From Moorena sp. SIOASIH (GTDB taxonomy: Bacteria > Cyanobacteriota > Cyanobacteriia > Cyanobacteriales > Coleofasciculaceae), in contig NZ_JAAHIH010000003.1 of assembly GCF_010671925.1 (NCBI RefSeq), positions 620,001 through 684,000 on the forward strand: DNA of 64,000 nt. The letters run 5' to 3'. A program made the position numbers and the translations under genes. This document shows, piece by piece, positions 27,236 to 36,823 of this stretch. Position 1 is the stretch's first letter. Each line of letters opens with the position of its first letter. The notes below the pieces were generated by a model. The model was not told the origin of the DNA. It saw only the letters and a program-made list of their open reading frames with translations, and did not search any database.

Positions 27236-27257
27236 TTAGTCTAACCGGTTAGACTAA
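27236..27257. promoter_or_regulatory. Perfect 22-base palindrome after the GT2 gene
   Basis: TTAGTCTAACC (27236-27246) is followed directly by its exact reverse complement GGTTAGACTAA (27247-27257). It abuts the stop codon of the minus-strand GT2 gene at 27258, and a further TTAGTCTAA copy lies at about 27222-27230. It could be a protein-binding operator in front of the giant gene, which starts at 27151, or a hairpin in the message. No T-run is present. Confidence 0.5.
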
Positions 27258-28229
27258 TCATACTTGTTCCAAATTTGTCAAGTTTAGTCTGATATTACCA
27301 CTTTGTCCATTCTGATTGATACCGGTTTCCATCTCAACAATTTTCGCAATTTCAGCAATTTTCGCCCGGGCTTGCTCTAATTCAAGCTTTAGGGCATGGT
27401 ATTCCGTTTCAACGGCTTGATATTTGTTTTCAAGAGCTGTATAGTTGAGATTGAGTGTATTTCTACCGTTTTCGGCATTTTGAAGCCATTCTCTTAGGTT
27501 AATGACGAACTCCTGATATTTGAGGATTCTTCTGTTCAACCAGTAGGAATCTTGATACATTGGGCATTGGTTCTGAATACTATAGGATTCAGGTAGGGAT
27601 AGTCTTAACTGACTAGAAATGCCTCCTGCATAATAGGATGTGATTGTGCGAGGATAGTAACACAATTTCACAGTCTCATTCTGGATTAGCCTCAGAAACC
27701 ATTCATAATCCGATGATATTCTGTAGCGTTCATTGAAAAGCCCTATCTTAGAGAAAAACAAGTTAGCTCTGGAGAAGCTGGCTTGGTGAGGCAAACATCC
27801 ACAGATCAGTTCATCAGCTACGTCTTCAGGCATGGGAGGCTTGACTAAAATGGTAGACCCAGATTGCTCTCTAACCTCTAGGTCTCCATACACAAAATCA
27901 CAGGAGGGATTTGCCAACAGGAAGTTAACGGTATCTTGGATAACTTGATCATCAAGATAATAGTCATCTGAGTTAATAAAACCAATAAACTCACCAGAGG
28001 AGTACCTAACTCCCTTATTCATTGCTTCATAGATACCGCCATCAGGTTCGCTAATGAATCGGCTAATCTGATCACTATATTTATGAGCAATCTCCTTAGT
28101 TTTGTCTTGGGAGTTGCCATCAATAATAATGTACTCTATATCCTCATAGGTCTGAGAGACGACACTCTTGATCGCTCGCTCTATAAACCGCTCAGCATTT
28201 TTACATACAGTGATAATTGAAATCCTCAC
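27258..28229 (-). CDS. GT2 family glycosyltransferase with coiled-coil C-terminus
   Basis: A 323-residue GT-A enzyme of the WcaA-like type. It has ISIITVCKNAERFIERAIKSV, EYIIIDGNSQDKTKEIA, EPDGGIYEAMNKGVRYSSGE and FINSDDYYLDD with the DxD-like metal site. The last 80 residues or so are heptad-patterned (AENGRNTLNLNYTALENKYQ region), resembling the coiled-coil extensions of the methyltransferases downstream. It is transcribed toward the giant gene with a palindrome between. It probably adds one sugar to the exported polysaccharide. Confidence 0.88.
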   Translation of the reverse strand: MRISIITVCKNAERFIERAIKSVVSQTYEDIEYIIIDGNSQDKTKEIAHKYSDQISRFISEPDGGIYEAMNKGVRYSSGEFIGFINSDDYYLDDQVIQDTVNFLLANPSCDFVYGDLEVREQSGSTILVKPPMPEDVADELICGCLPHQASFSRANLFFSKIGLFNERYRISSDYEWFLRLIQNETVKLCYYPRTITSYYAGGISSQLRLSLPESYSIQNQCPMYQDSYWLNRRILKYQEFVINLREWLQNAENGRNTLNLNYTALENKYQAVETEYHALKLELEQARAKIAEIAKIVEMETGINQNGQSGNIRLNLTNLEQV

Positions 28230-28372
28230 ACACTCCTCCTCGGAATTATCACTATTAGGGTGATAATACTGGTTTAACTATAGGTTTAACTATATTCCAA
28301 CTTGTCAGATTACCATCTTTCATTTACCTTAAGCTTTTAACTTTTGTTTAAAAGTTTTAACTTTTTTTAAGG

Positions 28373-29122
28373 TTAAACCACTTCCTTGACACTATTCAAG
28401 TAGGAATCGACTACCTCATTGCTTTCTCCCGCTAACTTTATCCTGCCTTTGTCTAACCAAATCACTCGCTTGCAGTAATGGCGCACAAAGGATAAATCAT
28501 GGGAGACCACTAAAACAGTGGCATGAGCCTCCCAAAATCTTTCCATGCGTCGCTGGCACTTAATTCTAAAACTTTGATCCCCTACGGATAACACTTCATC
28601 TAAAATTAAGATATCTGGCTGTACATCAGTGGCAATGGCAAAGCCTAGCCGCGCTGACATCCCTGAGGATAATCCCTTGACTGGCATTAACTTGTAGTCT
28701 TCTAGCTCAGCAAACTCCAAAATCGATGGGGTTCTCTGTTTCATCTCTTGTTTAGAGAAACCTAGCATCACCCCATAGAGTTTGATGTTATCCACTACGG
28801 AAAGTTCCGGATCGAATCCAGCTCCTAGCTCAATCAGAGGAGCGATTTCACCTCTGATCCATACCTGACCCCCTGTGGGCTGTAAGATTCCACAGATAAC
28901 TTTAAGCAGGGTTGATTTTCCTGAACCATTCGGTCCAATGATACCGATTTTTTCCCCAGGTTTTACTGCTAGATGAATGTCATCAAGGACTAAATTCTTG
29001 GAAGGTTTGCGGTATTTTCCCTCCAAAAATGATAGTATGGTTTTCTTGAGGTCATAGGAAAACTCTTCTTGGGTTCTTCGCCACAATGAAACCCGATCGA
29101 GTCTAATAACTTCTTCTGTCAT
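28373..29122 (-). CDS. Polysaccharide ABC transporter ATP-binding protein (Wzt/KpsT/TagH-like)
   Basis: A 249-residue ABC ATPase that powers export of a lipid-linked polysaccharide. The Walker A is GIIGPNGSGKSTLLKV, the signature is GLSSGMSARLGFAIA (the G-M-x-x-R-L form typical of O-antigen and teichoic acid exporters), the Walker B is PDILILDEVLSVGD, and the switch His is in VVSHDLSFV. Length fits the KpsT type. The C-terminal carbohydrate-binding domain of long Wzt proteins is absent. Its start codon is immediately next to the stop of the permease gene at 29123, so both subunits are co-translated. Confidence 0.93.
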   Translation of the reverse strand: MTEEVIRLDRVSLWRRTQEEFSYDLKKTILSFLEGKYRKPSKNLVLDDIHLAVKPGEKIGIIGPNGSGKSTLLKVICGILQPTGGQVWIRGEIAPLIELGAGFDPELSVVDNIKLYGVMLGFSKQEMKQRTPSILEFAELEDYKLMPVKGLSSGMSARLGFAIATDVQPDILILDEVLSVGDQSFRIKCQRRMERFWEAHATVLVVSHDLSFVRHYCKRVIWLDKGRIKLAGESNEVVDSYLNSVKEVV

Positions 29123-29929
29123 CTATAACAAATCCATGAAGTGAGGCTGCCAAACTCGAAAGCAAGTCCAGCCTAAGGATACAATTACTATGGCACTTAG
29201 GCATGAGTGTCCAATTAACCCTACATCTGGCAAACCTCCTGACAAAGAAATCTGTCGAATGCTTTCAATAATCGGCAATAAGGGATTTAAAAACAAAAAG
29301 GGTCTAACCGCCTCTGGGACAATTGTTGCTGGATAAAAGACTGGAGAGCTAATCCATATCACAAAGCATACTAATTCATAGAAATAGGGTAAATCCCTAA
29401 AGAAAACATAGAGAACACTGACCAAAAAACCGATGCCGATACTAACCAAAATTAAGGCGATTAACGGAAGACTCAACGCTAGCAAATTGACTACACTTTT
29501 TGAAGTAAGCAACGTGACAATAGCTAGGAGAGGAAAGCTGCCAACAGCTAACTGAAACACGTTAGCAGCAATGGTTGAAACTGGAAAGACACTGATTGGT
29601 AAGCGAACTTTATTCAACAGGGCACCATTGCCAACTACACTGACTAATGCTTGGTTGGTTGAAGCGGAGAAAAAGTTAGTCACAAGCAACCCAGTAAAAG
29701 CAGCCAGAATATAGTTAATGGTTGAGTTGTCATAATAAGAGGCAAAGGTAGCACCAAAAATTGCTGTATATAGTCCTGTCATAATCAAAGGATTTAACAA
29801 AGACCAATATACTCCCAGAAGCGATCCTCGATAACGTCCCTTCAGATTTCGCTCTGTTAATATATACAGCAACTCCCAATAGCGCTGAAATTGCCACCGT
29901 GCGGTGTTAGCCTTGAGGGATAAGGTCAT
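29123..29929 (-). CDS. Polysaccharide ABC transporter permease (Wzm/TagG-like)
   Basis: A 268-residue ABC-2-type permease with six membrane segments. The N-terminal amphipathic region (YWELLYILTERNLKGRYRGS) and LLGVYWSLLNPLIMTGLYTAIF are hallmarks of polysaccharide export permeases. The segment SSPVFYPATIVPEAVRPFLFLNPLLPIIE is also characteristic. It forms the membrane channel with the ATPase encoded directly downstream. The surrounding genes (GTs, methyltransferases, a KpsS-like protein) suggest that the cargo is a surface polysaccharide. Confidence 0.93.
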   Translation of the reverse strand: MTLSLKANTARWQFQRYWELLYILTERNLKGRYRGSLLGVYWSLLNPLIMTGLYTAIFGATFASYYDNSTINYILAAFTGLLVTNFFSASTNQALVSVVGNGALLNKVRLPISVFPVSTIAANVFQLAVGSFPLLAIVTLLTSKSVVNLLALSLPLIALILVSIGIGFLVSVLYVFFRDLPYFYELVCFVIWISSPVFYPATIVPEAVRPFLFLNPLLPIIESIRQISLSGGLPDVGLIGHSCLSAIVIVSLGWTCFRVWQPHFMDLL

Positions 29930-30204
29930 AATTTATACACCGAATATACCGAATATGAAGATATAGAACCGAATATATAGGGATTCAAGTTAGCCTCCCC
30001 ACTGGTTCGTAAATGCGCATTCCTAGAACCATAACATATACTGCGAAGAAATTCGCCCTGTCGTGTTCCCACTCCGCACTTTTGGTTACGGCGCGGACGC
30101 GCAACCGTTCTGTTTCGGTGTGTATATTCTTATCATAGTTTAGGGAAATTTGTCGAGTAGGAACTTGGTATAATCCCTTGAGAAGTAAGTATCTGACTTG
30201 ATTT

Positions 30205-31893
30205 ATGTCTCTGACTAGTGCTGACGAACTAGAGCCAAGTCCCTTGCTTTCTTGGCAACTAGGGCAAAGTAACTTGTTAGATTGGCGACCTGTTATCGAA
30301 ACTAACCCCTCCCTCTGGAGAGAAGCCAAGCAACGGTCTCACTTCGGACCAATGGTGCTAATAGCAACTACCGTAGGGGGGTCAGCGCCACTGTCACTAC
30401 CAGAAAGCCTACTAGCAGTAGCCCTTACCCTCAGAGGAGCGCAGGTTCATACTCTCCTGTGTGACCATTCTCTGCCTGCCTGCCTCAATCTTCAAAAACT
30501 GGATACACCTCAAGAAAGGATTGAAAACTATGATCTAGGAACGATCAAGTGCCAAAAGTGTTTTGCAACCGGTGGTTATCTGTATCAACCGTTGCATTTG
30601 ACGAACCATGTATTCAGTGAACTGCTCACTGGGCTGGACAGGCTAGAGGCAAAACAGATCGCAGCCCACGTGCGGCTATCAGAGATTGAAAACTATTGCC
30701 TGGGCAACTGGAATATTGGTGAACACGCCTATGCTGGGGCGCTGCGCTATTTTACCAGTGGGAATCTAGATAACGAACCCAACAGTGAAATCGTGGTGCG
30801 TCGGTATTTTGAAGGTGCTTTGCTGACTGCCTATGCTATGAGTAAGCTACTGTCTAAGTATAATTTTAAGGCTGCTTGCTTCAATCATGGCATCTACTTA
30901 CCTCATGGCATCATTGGTGAGGTGTGTCGCTCACGCCAAGTGCGGGTGATTAACTGGACCATTGCCTATCGCAAGCGTTGCTTTATTTTTAGCCACGGAG
31001 ACACTTATCATCACACTATGCTCCGTGAGCCTCTCCATGCCTGGGAAACCATGCCTTGGACTGAGGCAATGGCAGATGACATCCTACAATATTTGAAAAG
31101 TCGATGGCAGGGCACTCGGGACTGGATTTGGTTTCATGAAAAACCTGATGAAGAATTTAGCCGAAATGCTGAGGAGATGGGGCTTGACCTGAACCAGCCA
31201 GTGATTGGGATGCTCACTAATGTAATGTGGGATGCCCAGTTGCACTATCGCGCTAATGCTTTCCCGAATATGCTAACGTGGGTACTCCAAACGATTGAGT
31301 ATTTTGCTAAACGTCCTGACTTACAACTGCTGATTCGGATTCATCCGGCAGAGATTCGGGGAACGTTGCCTTCTCGCCAACCCTTGTTGGCAGAAATCAA
31401 GAAGGTTTGGTCTCAATTGCCTAAAAATATTTTCATCATTCCTCCAGAAAGTCCTGTGAGTACCTACGCAGCGATGATGGAGTGCGATTCGGTGATTATT
31501 TATGGGACAAAAACTGGAGTAGAGTTGACCAGTGTAGGCATTCCGGTGATCGTTGGTGGTGAAGCTTGGATCCGAGATAAGGGAATCACGATGGATCCTT
31601 CGACAGCACAGGAGTATTTCCAGTGCTTGGATAAGCTACCCCTTGGTGAACGGTTGGATTCCAATGCCCTTAAACGGGCGAGGATGTACGCCTACCATTT
31701 CTTTTTCAGACGGATGATTCCCCTACAATTTACGGAACCTCTATCTGAAAATCCTTACGTGAAGCTGAATATTACTAGCCTAGAGCAATTACTTCCTGGT
31801 GCAGATCCGGGTTTGGATATTATCTGTGATGGAATCTTGTCTGGTTCTCCTTTTATCTATCCAGCGGAACGGTTGGGAATTGATCGCGTCTAA
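30205..31893 (+). CDS. Capsule polysaccharide biosynthesis protein (KpsS/LipB-like GT-B)
   Basis: A 562-residue protein related to capsule synthesis and lipid-acceptor glycosyltransferases. The first part has VLIATTVGGSAPLSLPESLLAVALTL-type strands and a CxxC pair (IKCQKCF). The middle has FKAACFNHGIYLPHGIIGEVCR. The C-terminal half has IGMLTNVMWDAQLHY, LIRIHPAEIRG and the donor-loop-like SVIIYGTKTGVELTSVGIPVIVGGE. These are typical of the KpsS/LipB and capsular polysaccharide families. It is divergent from the Wzm/Wzt export pair and probably acts on the same polymer. The upstream start is not firmly fixed. Confidence 0.75.
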   Translation: MSLTSADELEPSPLLSWQLGQSNLLDWRPVIETNPSLWREAKQRSHFGPMVLIATTVGGSAPLSLPESLLAVALTLRGAQVHTLLCDHSLPACLNLQKLDTPQERIENYDLGTIKCQKCFATGGYLYQPLHLTNHVFSELLTGLDRLEAKQIAAHVRLSEIENYCLGNWNIGEHAYAGALRYFTSGNLDNEPNSEIVVRRYFEGALLTAYAMSKLLSKYNFKAACFNHGIYLPHGIIGEVCRSRQVRVINWTIAYRKRCFIFSHGDTYHHTMLREPLHAWETMPWTEAMADDILQYLKSRWQGTRDWIWFHEKPDEEFSRNAEEMGLDLNQPVIGMLTNVMWDAQLHYRANAFPNMLTWVLQTIEYFAKRPDLQLLIRIHPAEIRGTLPSRQPLLAEIKKVWSQLPKNIFIIPPESPVSTYAAMMECDSVIIYGTKTGVELTSVGIPVIVGGEAWIRDKGITMDPSTAQEYFQCLDKLPLGERLDSNALKRARMYAYHFFFRRMIPLQFTEPLSENPYVKLNITSLEQLLPGADPGLDIICDGILSGSPFIYPAERLGIDRV

Positions 31894-32016
31894 TATCAAG
31901 TCTGGTTGAATACCCATAATTAAGGGGCCCGGGCGCGGGGAGTTTGGGCAGATGGGGAGATGGGCAGATGGGGAGATGGGGGAGGTTTTTATTCAGGGTA
32001 ATTATCCTGACATGAT
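31893..32016. repeat. Dispersed repeat (copy A), about 120 bases
   Basis: Starts TAATATCAAGTCTGG, continues with TTGAATACCCATAATTA, has an internal GAGATGGGCA-type tandem section and ends GGTAATTATCCTGACATGAT. The same start, G-rich middle and end recur at about 50308-50405. Start and end are partly inverted (ATATCA...TGATAT), consistent with a MITE. Confidence 0.7.
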
Positions 32017-32072
32017 ATTAAGGATGAAGCATCTGGTGCATCTCATTAAAGCTGTTTGACCCGGTGGGTGGC

Positions 32073-32275
32073 ATGGGTATCTGGGTGGAACGGGCATCTG
32101 GGTGGAACGGGCATCTGGGTGGAACGGGCATCTGGGTGGAACGGGCATCTGGGTGGAACGGGCATCTGGGTGGAACGGGCATCTTGGTGAAACGGGCATC
32201 TTGGTGGAACGGGCATCTGGGTGGAACGGGCATCTGGGTGGAACGGGCATCTTGGTGGAACGGGCATCTTGCCCG
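32073..32275. repeat. 17-base minisatellite, about 11-12 copies
   Basis: The unit GGAACGGGCATCTGGGT repeats head to tail, with some units reading TTGGT instead of TGGGT. Eleven GAACGGGCATC or GAAACGGGCATC cores can be counted. Because 17 is not a multiple of 3, all frames stay open on both strands, which creates several false open frames. The array ends in GGGCATCTTGCCCGTT, a small hairpin also present near 56478-56494. Confidence 0.9.
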
Positions 32276-32306
32276 TTATCAATATTTTCGAGCGGAGCAA
32301 GCCCTT

Positions 32307-32379
32307 CGGTGGTGCGTTACGGGGCTACTGGCTACGAAGTTGAATATGATGGCAAGGCGCGCCCCTAACGCACCCTACG
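32307..32379. mobile_element. Short MITE-like hairpin (copy A) with GGTGCGTTACGGGG ends
   Basis: GGTGCGTTACGGGG near 32311-32324 pairs with CCCCTAACGCACC near 32362-32374. A second copy with the same ends lies at 46891-46972. The rest of this gap (to 32530) is AT-rich with no visible gene. Confidence 0.65.
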
Positions 32380-32530
32380 CACTGGTCTTGTTGGCAATAC
32401 TTGAGAAAATTTTTAGATTTATCTATCCATTAAGGACTTGTTATTATAACATAAACAATGGGATACTTTGATATCATTATCCCCTAGGGTGCAACTATAA
32501 CAGCCAGATCAGATTAAGCTGAATCGCTTA

Positions 32531-33541
32531 ATGGTGATGGCTCCATACAGGTGTGTTCAGGAGTGCCTTGTGAACTATATCAAAATTCTGGCTAAGCCTT
32601 TTCGTCAAGTCAAAAAGTTTTATCACAGCTCATTGACTCAGTATCCTACCCAACTAGCTAATCCAGGACTAGCTAATCCAGGACAATTGAGTCATTTGAA
32701 GATATTAAAGTCTTTAGCTAAACCGGTAATTACCTCTGAGAAAACGTGCATCGTCTCGGTGGTGATTGGGAGTTATAACCGTAGACCTTTACTGGAAAAA
32801 GCAATTCAAAGTGTTCGAGATAATCAGATTCGCGTTCCCTATGAAATCATTGTGATTGACGGGGGGTCAACGGATGGCTCTTTAGAATGGCTAATTCAGC
32901 AGAAAGATATTATTACTATCATCCAACATAACCGAGGGGAATTCCAAGGGAAGCCACTCAAGCGTCGCAGTTGGGGGTATTTTATGAATCTTGGCTTTAA
33001 ATCGGCTAAAGGGAAATACATTTTGATGATCAGTGATGATTGTCTGCTATTACCAAATGCGGTTAATTTAGGGCTGGAGAAGTTTGAAGACGTGGAAAAA
33101 GCTGGCGGAAAAATAGGGGGAGTAGCTTTCTATTTTCGGAATTGGCCAGAGGATCAAGAGTACTATGTACAACATACCCTTGGGGGCAAGCTGTTTGTTA
33201 ATCATGGTATGTACTTAAAAGAAGCCCTAGAAGCAGTTGACTGGGCGGATGAAGAGCGATATATCTTTTATAAAGCTGATGGGGATCTCTGTTTAAAGAT
33301 GTGGCAGCTTAATTATAATATTGTAGATTGTCCAGGAGCTTATGTTGAACATTATTATGATCGAAATGAAGCGGTTCGCCAGACTAACAATGCTGTTTTA
33401 GATCATGACCGAGAGGCTTACTTGAAGCGATGGGAAGGAATTTATTATCATCGATATAAGCGGGATCTCCGGAGACGAGTAACTAGGTTTTATGAGGACA
33501 AAACTAGAACAGCAGACCAGTTTATGAACTTAGTTTATTAA
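32531..33541 (+). CDS. GT2 family glycosyltransferase
   Basis: A 336-residue protein. The first 70 residues or so are not conserved and contain a short duplicated LANPG segment. The GT-A domain then begins with VSVVIGSYNRRPLLEKAIQS, followed by YEIIVIDGGSTDGSLEWL and GKYILMISDDCLLLPNAV with the DD metal site. It heads a same-strand run of GT2, FkbM methyltransferase and GT2 (32531-35314). The true start could be one of several Met codons near the beginning. Confidence 0.85.
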   Translation: MVMAPYRCVQECLVNYIKILAKPFRQVKKFYHSSLTQYPTQLANPGLANPGQLSHLKILKSLAKPVITSEKTCIVSVVIGSYNRRPLLEKAIQSVRDNQIRVPYEIIVIDGGSTDGSLEWLIQQKDIITIIQHNRGEFQGKPLKRRSWGYFMNLGFKSAKGKYILMISDDCLLLPNAVNLGLEKFEDVEKAGGKIGGVAFYFRNWPEDQEYYVQHTLGGKLFVNHGMYLKEALEAVDWADEERYIFYKADGDLCLKMWQLNYNIVDCPGAYVEHYYDRNEAVRQTNNAVLDHDREAYLKRWEGIYYHRYKRDLRRRVTRFYEDKTRTADQFMNLVY

Positions 33542-33568
33542 CTTGTATAGGAGTAACTAAATAAATAA

Positions 33569-34333
33569 ATGGCTTCGGTGAAACAGAAAGTTAGTCGGTT
33601 GGTAAATCGTCTGTTAGCGTCGATGAATTTAAAGTTGCTAAGGCTTTCAGACTACAAACAAATTGTGGAAGCGAGTCCGGATCCAGGCAGGGAGCTATGG
33701 CGATGGCTTCGTGAAACCTATTCGATTAAAACGGTGATTGATATTGGCTCAAATAATGGGGATTTTGCGGAATTTTTAGCCTGTTACTTCAATGCTAAAC
33801 AGACCTATGTATTTGAACCATTGCCATCTTATCTATCGGACTTGGAAGGAAAAGCGGCTAAGATTCCTAATCTAAAAATTTTTAATGTGGCTTTGTCGGA
33901 TTATGAAGGAGAAGAGTTATTCTATGAAAATTCTTATGGGCCAGCTTCTTCGATGTTACGCATAAGTGAACTATGTAAGAATGAATTTCCACAGACATCA
34001 GGAGAAAGTGAAATTAAAGTAAAGGTTTGCCCCCTGGATGACCTATTACAGTCAGAATTAGAGTCTGATCAATTTGAGAGAGATGTTTTTATAAAGATTG
34101 ATGTCCAAGGGGTTGAGGATAGGGTGATTAAGGGAGGGAAAAAGTTATTTTCCCTAGGGCGATGTGTTCTGGTTGAAATGTCATTTGTTCCTCTGTATAA
34201 GGAACAACCATTATTTGAAGAGGTGCATGAATGTTTGGTAGAGTTAGGTTACAGATTTGCGGGAATTAAAAATCAAATTAATTCTATCAAGTCTGGACAG
34301 CCACTATTCTGCCATTGTTTGTATGTCCGTTAG
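33569..34333 (+). CDS. FkbM-family methyltransferase
   Basis: A 254-residue FkbM methyltransferase. It has TVIDIGSNNGDFAEFLACYF (motif I), TYVFEPLPSYLSDLEGKAA (acidic motif), a typical NVALSDYEGEELFYENSYGPASSML segment, and VFIKIDVQGVEDRVIKGGK (FkbM signature, with Gln where others have Glu). It lies 27 bases after one GT2 gene and 42 before another, so the three likely form an operon in which the methylation caps or modifies a sugar added by a neighbour. Confidence 0.88.
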   Translation: MASVKQKVSRLVNRLLASMNLKLLRLSDYKQIVEASPDPGRELWRWLRETYSIKTVIDIGSNNGDFAEFLACYFNAKQTYVFEPLPSYLSDLEGKAAKIPNLKIFNVALSDYEGEELFYENSYGPASSMLRISELCKNEFPQTSGESEIKVKVCPLDDLLQSELESDQFERDVFIKIDVQGVEDRVIKGGKKLFSLGRCVLVEMSFVPLYKEQPLFEEVHECLVELGYRFAGIKNQINSIKSGQPLFCHCLYVR

Positions 34334-34375
34334 GGTGGTTAATGTTTAGGAGTGAAGGTGAGGAGTTAAGGAACC

Positions 34376-35314
34376 ATGAAACTTTCTGTTGTTGTTGGTA
34401 CCTATAATCGATTGAGTCTTCTGAAGCAATGTATTACTAGTATTCTTGAACAAACATCAATCCCTACAAAAATTTATGTAACTGATGCGGGGTCTGATGA
34501 TGGCACTATTGAGTATTTAAATGCGATCGCATCCTCAAATCCACAGGTGATTCCGATTTTGGTGGGAGAAAAGCTTGGTCAAGCTAAAGCCTATAATGAT
34601 GTGTTCAGACTGGTAGATACTCCCTATGTGTGTTGGGTCAGTGATGATAATGTAATCGTGAACCAGGGTCTAGATACGGCGGTAAAAATACTTGAGGAAA
34701 AGCCGAAGATCGGGATGGTAGCCCTGAAAGTAAGGGATAAACAAGGCCCATTCGTGAGTGCTCCCTACATCGGTGGTGTCTCAGTAATTGGTGTGTTAAA
34801 TGTTAACCAAGGTGTGCTGAGAACTTCCGTATTAAAACAGGTGGGTGGATTCTGTGAAGTATTTCGAGATTATGGGATTGATCCGGATTTGACCACGAAA
34901 GTTTTATTATCAGGGCATGATATCGTTTATACTAAAAAGATTGCTATTCATCATTACCGGAATTGGAGTTCGGATCCTAATTCTCCAGAATATGCCCAAA
35001 TGATGGAGAGGCAAAAGCAGTATAAAGCCCTTTATGCGGAACGGTACTCAAAGTATGCCAAAGGGGGTTGGTTCTGGCAACTGAAAAAGTATCTTTGGGC
35101 ATTGTTTCGTAAAGGGATCGGGTTTGATCAACACTACAATTCAGACCAACCGATCTTCTGGAATCTCATCCCTCGGGATTGGCACAACATCATGACCAGT
35201 CGGTATATTAGTATTACCGATCCGATTACTACCCAACGTAAAAGTTATCACTTAATTCAACATTGTCCAGGATATCTACGACCGAGCTCATTTGAAGTCG
35301 AGCCGTTATCGTGA
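34376..35314 (+). CDS. GT2 family glycosyltransferase
   Basis: A 312-residue GT-A enzyme. It starts MKLSVVVGTYNRLSLLKQCI and has IYVTDAGSDDGTIEYL and TPYVCWVSDDNVIVNQGLDT for nucleotide-sugar and metal binding. An AAGGA sequence lies just before the ATG. The C-terminal part (YAERYSKYAKGGWFWQLKKY) is not recognised. It is last in the 32531-35314 run and is followed by a long repeat region. Donor unknown. Confidence 0.87.
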   Translation: MKLSVVVGTYNRLSLLKQCITSILEQTSIPTKIYVTDAGSDDGTIEYLNAIASSNPQVIPILVGEKLGQAKAYNDVFRLVDTPYVCWVSDDNVIVNQGLDTAVKILEEKPKIGMVALKVRDKQGPFVSAPYIGGVSVIGVLNVNQGVLRTSVLKQVGGFCEVFRDYGIDPDLTTKVLLSGHDIVYTKKIAIHHYRNWSSDPNSPEYAQMMERQKQYKALYAERYSKYAKGGWFWQLKKYLWALFRKGIGFDQHYNSDQPIFWNLIPRDWHNIMTSRYISITDPITTQRKSYHLIQHCPGYLRPSSFEVEPLS

Positions 35315-35640
<326 letters not shown>

Positions 35641-35734
35641 AGACAAATAAGTATTGAAATCTCAGCTAATTAATGGTAAACCAATGGTCAGTGGTAAAAA
35701 ACCAATAGGAATTTATTGGTTGTAGGAGTGTAAA

Positions 35735-36808
35735 ATGTCTCGAAGACTGACTATTAATGGCTTTGAAATTCATGATGATAGCGATTGCTTTGTAATTGCT
35801 GAAATTGGGAATAACCATCAAGGCAGCTTGGAAAAGTGTAAAGAAATGTTCCGGATTGCTAAGGAATGCGGAGCGAATGCTGTAAAACTACAAAAACGAG
35901 ACAATCGTGCCCTTTACACTAAAGCTGCTTTCGACAAGCCCTATGACCATGAAAATAGTTTTGGTTTGACCTACGGTGAGCATCGGGAGTTTCTAGAATT
36001 TGGTGCTTACGAATATCAGGAACTGAAAAAGTATGCTGAAGAAGTAGGGATTACGTTTTTCTCTACTGCTTTTGATATTCCGAGTGCGGACTTTTTGGGT
36101 GAGTTGGATATGCCAGCTTATAAGATCGCTTCTGGAGACCTCAAGAGCTTGCCCTTAATTAAACATGTTGCCCAATTCCAGAAGCCGATGATCGTTAGCA
36201 CTGGTGCAGCTACTTTAGAGGATGTGCAACGGGTTTACGATGCGATCATGCCGATTAATCCCCAGTTGTGTATCCTCCAATGTACTGCAAGCTATCCAGC
36301 GGACTTTGAAGAACTTAACCTAAAGGTGATCCAGACCTATCGGGAACTGTTCGGTGATATTGTGATTGGTCTATCTAGCCATGACAACGGTATCGCGATG
36401 GCAGTGGCGGCTTATGTTCTCGGGGCTCGTGTGATTGAGAAACACTTTACCCTGAACCGGGCGATGAAAGGAACAGACCATGCTTTCTCGTTAGAACCGA
36501 CAGGGTTGCGCAAGATGGTAAGAGACCTCAGACGCACTCGCCAAGCTTTTGGGGATGGGGTGAAGAAGGTACACCTGAATGAACGTCCTGCTTACTTGAA
36601 GATGGGGAAAAAACTGGTTGCTGCGGATAATTTACCTGTAGGACATGTTTTAAGGGCAGAGGATATCGCGATGAAATCCCCAGGGGATGGTTTACCCCCC
36701 TATGAATTGGACAATGTGATTGGTAAAGTCTTAACCAAACCCCTAAGGGTGGATGAGTCGATTACTTTGGCTGGGTTGGTGGAAAATCTTGAAAAGGTTG
36801 CTTTGTAG
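35735..36808 (+). CDS. N-acetylneuraminate synthase family protein (NeuB-like) with SAF domain
   Basis: A 357-residue enzyme that condenses phosphoenolpyruvate with a six-carbon aminosugar to give a nine-carbon nonulosonic acid. The TIM-barrel part has DCFVIAEIGNNHQGSLEKCK, AVKLQKRDNRALYT, LPAYKIASGDLKSLPLI-like text, LQCTASYPADFEELNL, IGLSSHDNGIAMAV and VIEKHFTLNRAMKGTDHAFS. The C-terminal SAF/antifreeze-like domain (KKLVAADNLPVGHVLRAEDI) follows. Length is typical. It is followed 15 bases later by an SDR. Whether it makes sialic, legionaminic or another acid cannot be read. A matching CMP-sugar synthetase gene lies some 20 kb away at 56613. Confidence 0.92.
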   Translation: MSRRLTINGFEIHDDSDCFVIAEIGNNHQGSLEKCKEMFRIAKECGANAVKLQKRDNRALYTKAAFDKPYDHENSFGLTYGEHREFLEFGAYEYQELKKYAEEVGITFFSTAFDIPSADFLGELDMPAYKIASGDLKSLPLIKHVAQFQKPMIVSTGAATLEDVQRVYDAIMPINPQLCILQCTASYPADFEELNLKVIQTYRELFGDIVIGLSSHDNGIAMAVAAYVLGARVIEKHFTLNRAMKGTDHAFSLEPTGLRKMVRDLRRTRQAFGDGVKKVHLNERPAYLKMGKKLVAADNLPVGHVLRAEDIAMKSPGDGLPPYELDNVIGKVLTKPLRVDESITLAGLVENLEKVAL

Positions 36809-36823
36809 GGTGTTGTTGGCTTC

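Noticed and set aside
29985..30329. 114-codon minus-strand frame overlapping the start of the KpsS-like gene
   Set aside because: No domain or ribosome-binding site. It is antisense to a well-supported coding start and partly intergenic.
32002..32300. Several overlapping open frames on both strands rich in MPVPPRCPFHPDARST or GWNGHLGGTGI
   Set aside because: They only translate the 17-base minisatellite and shift frame every unit.
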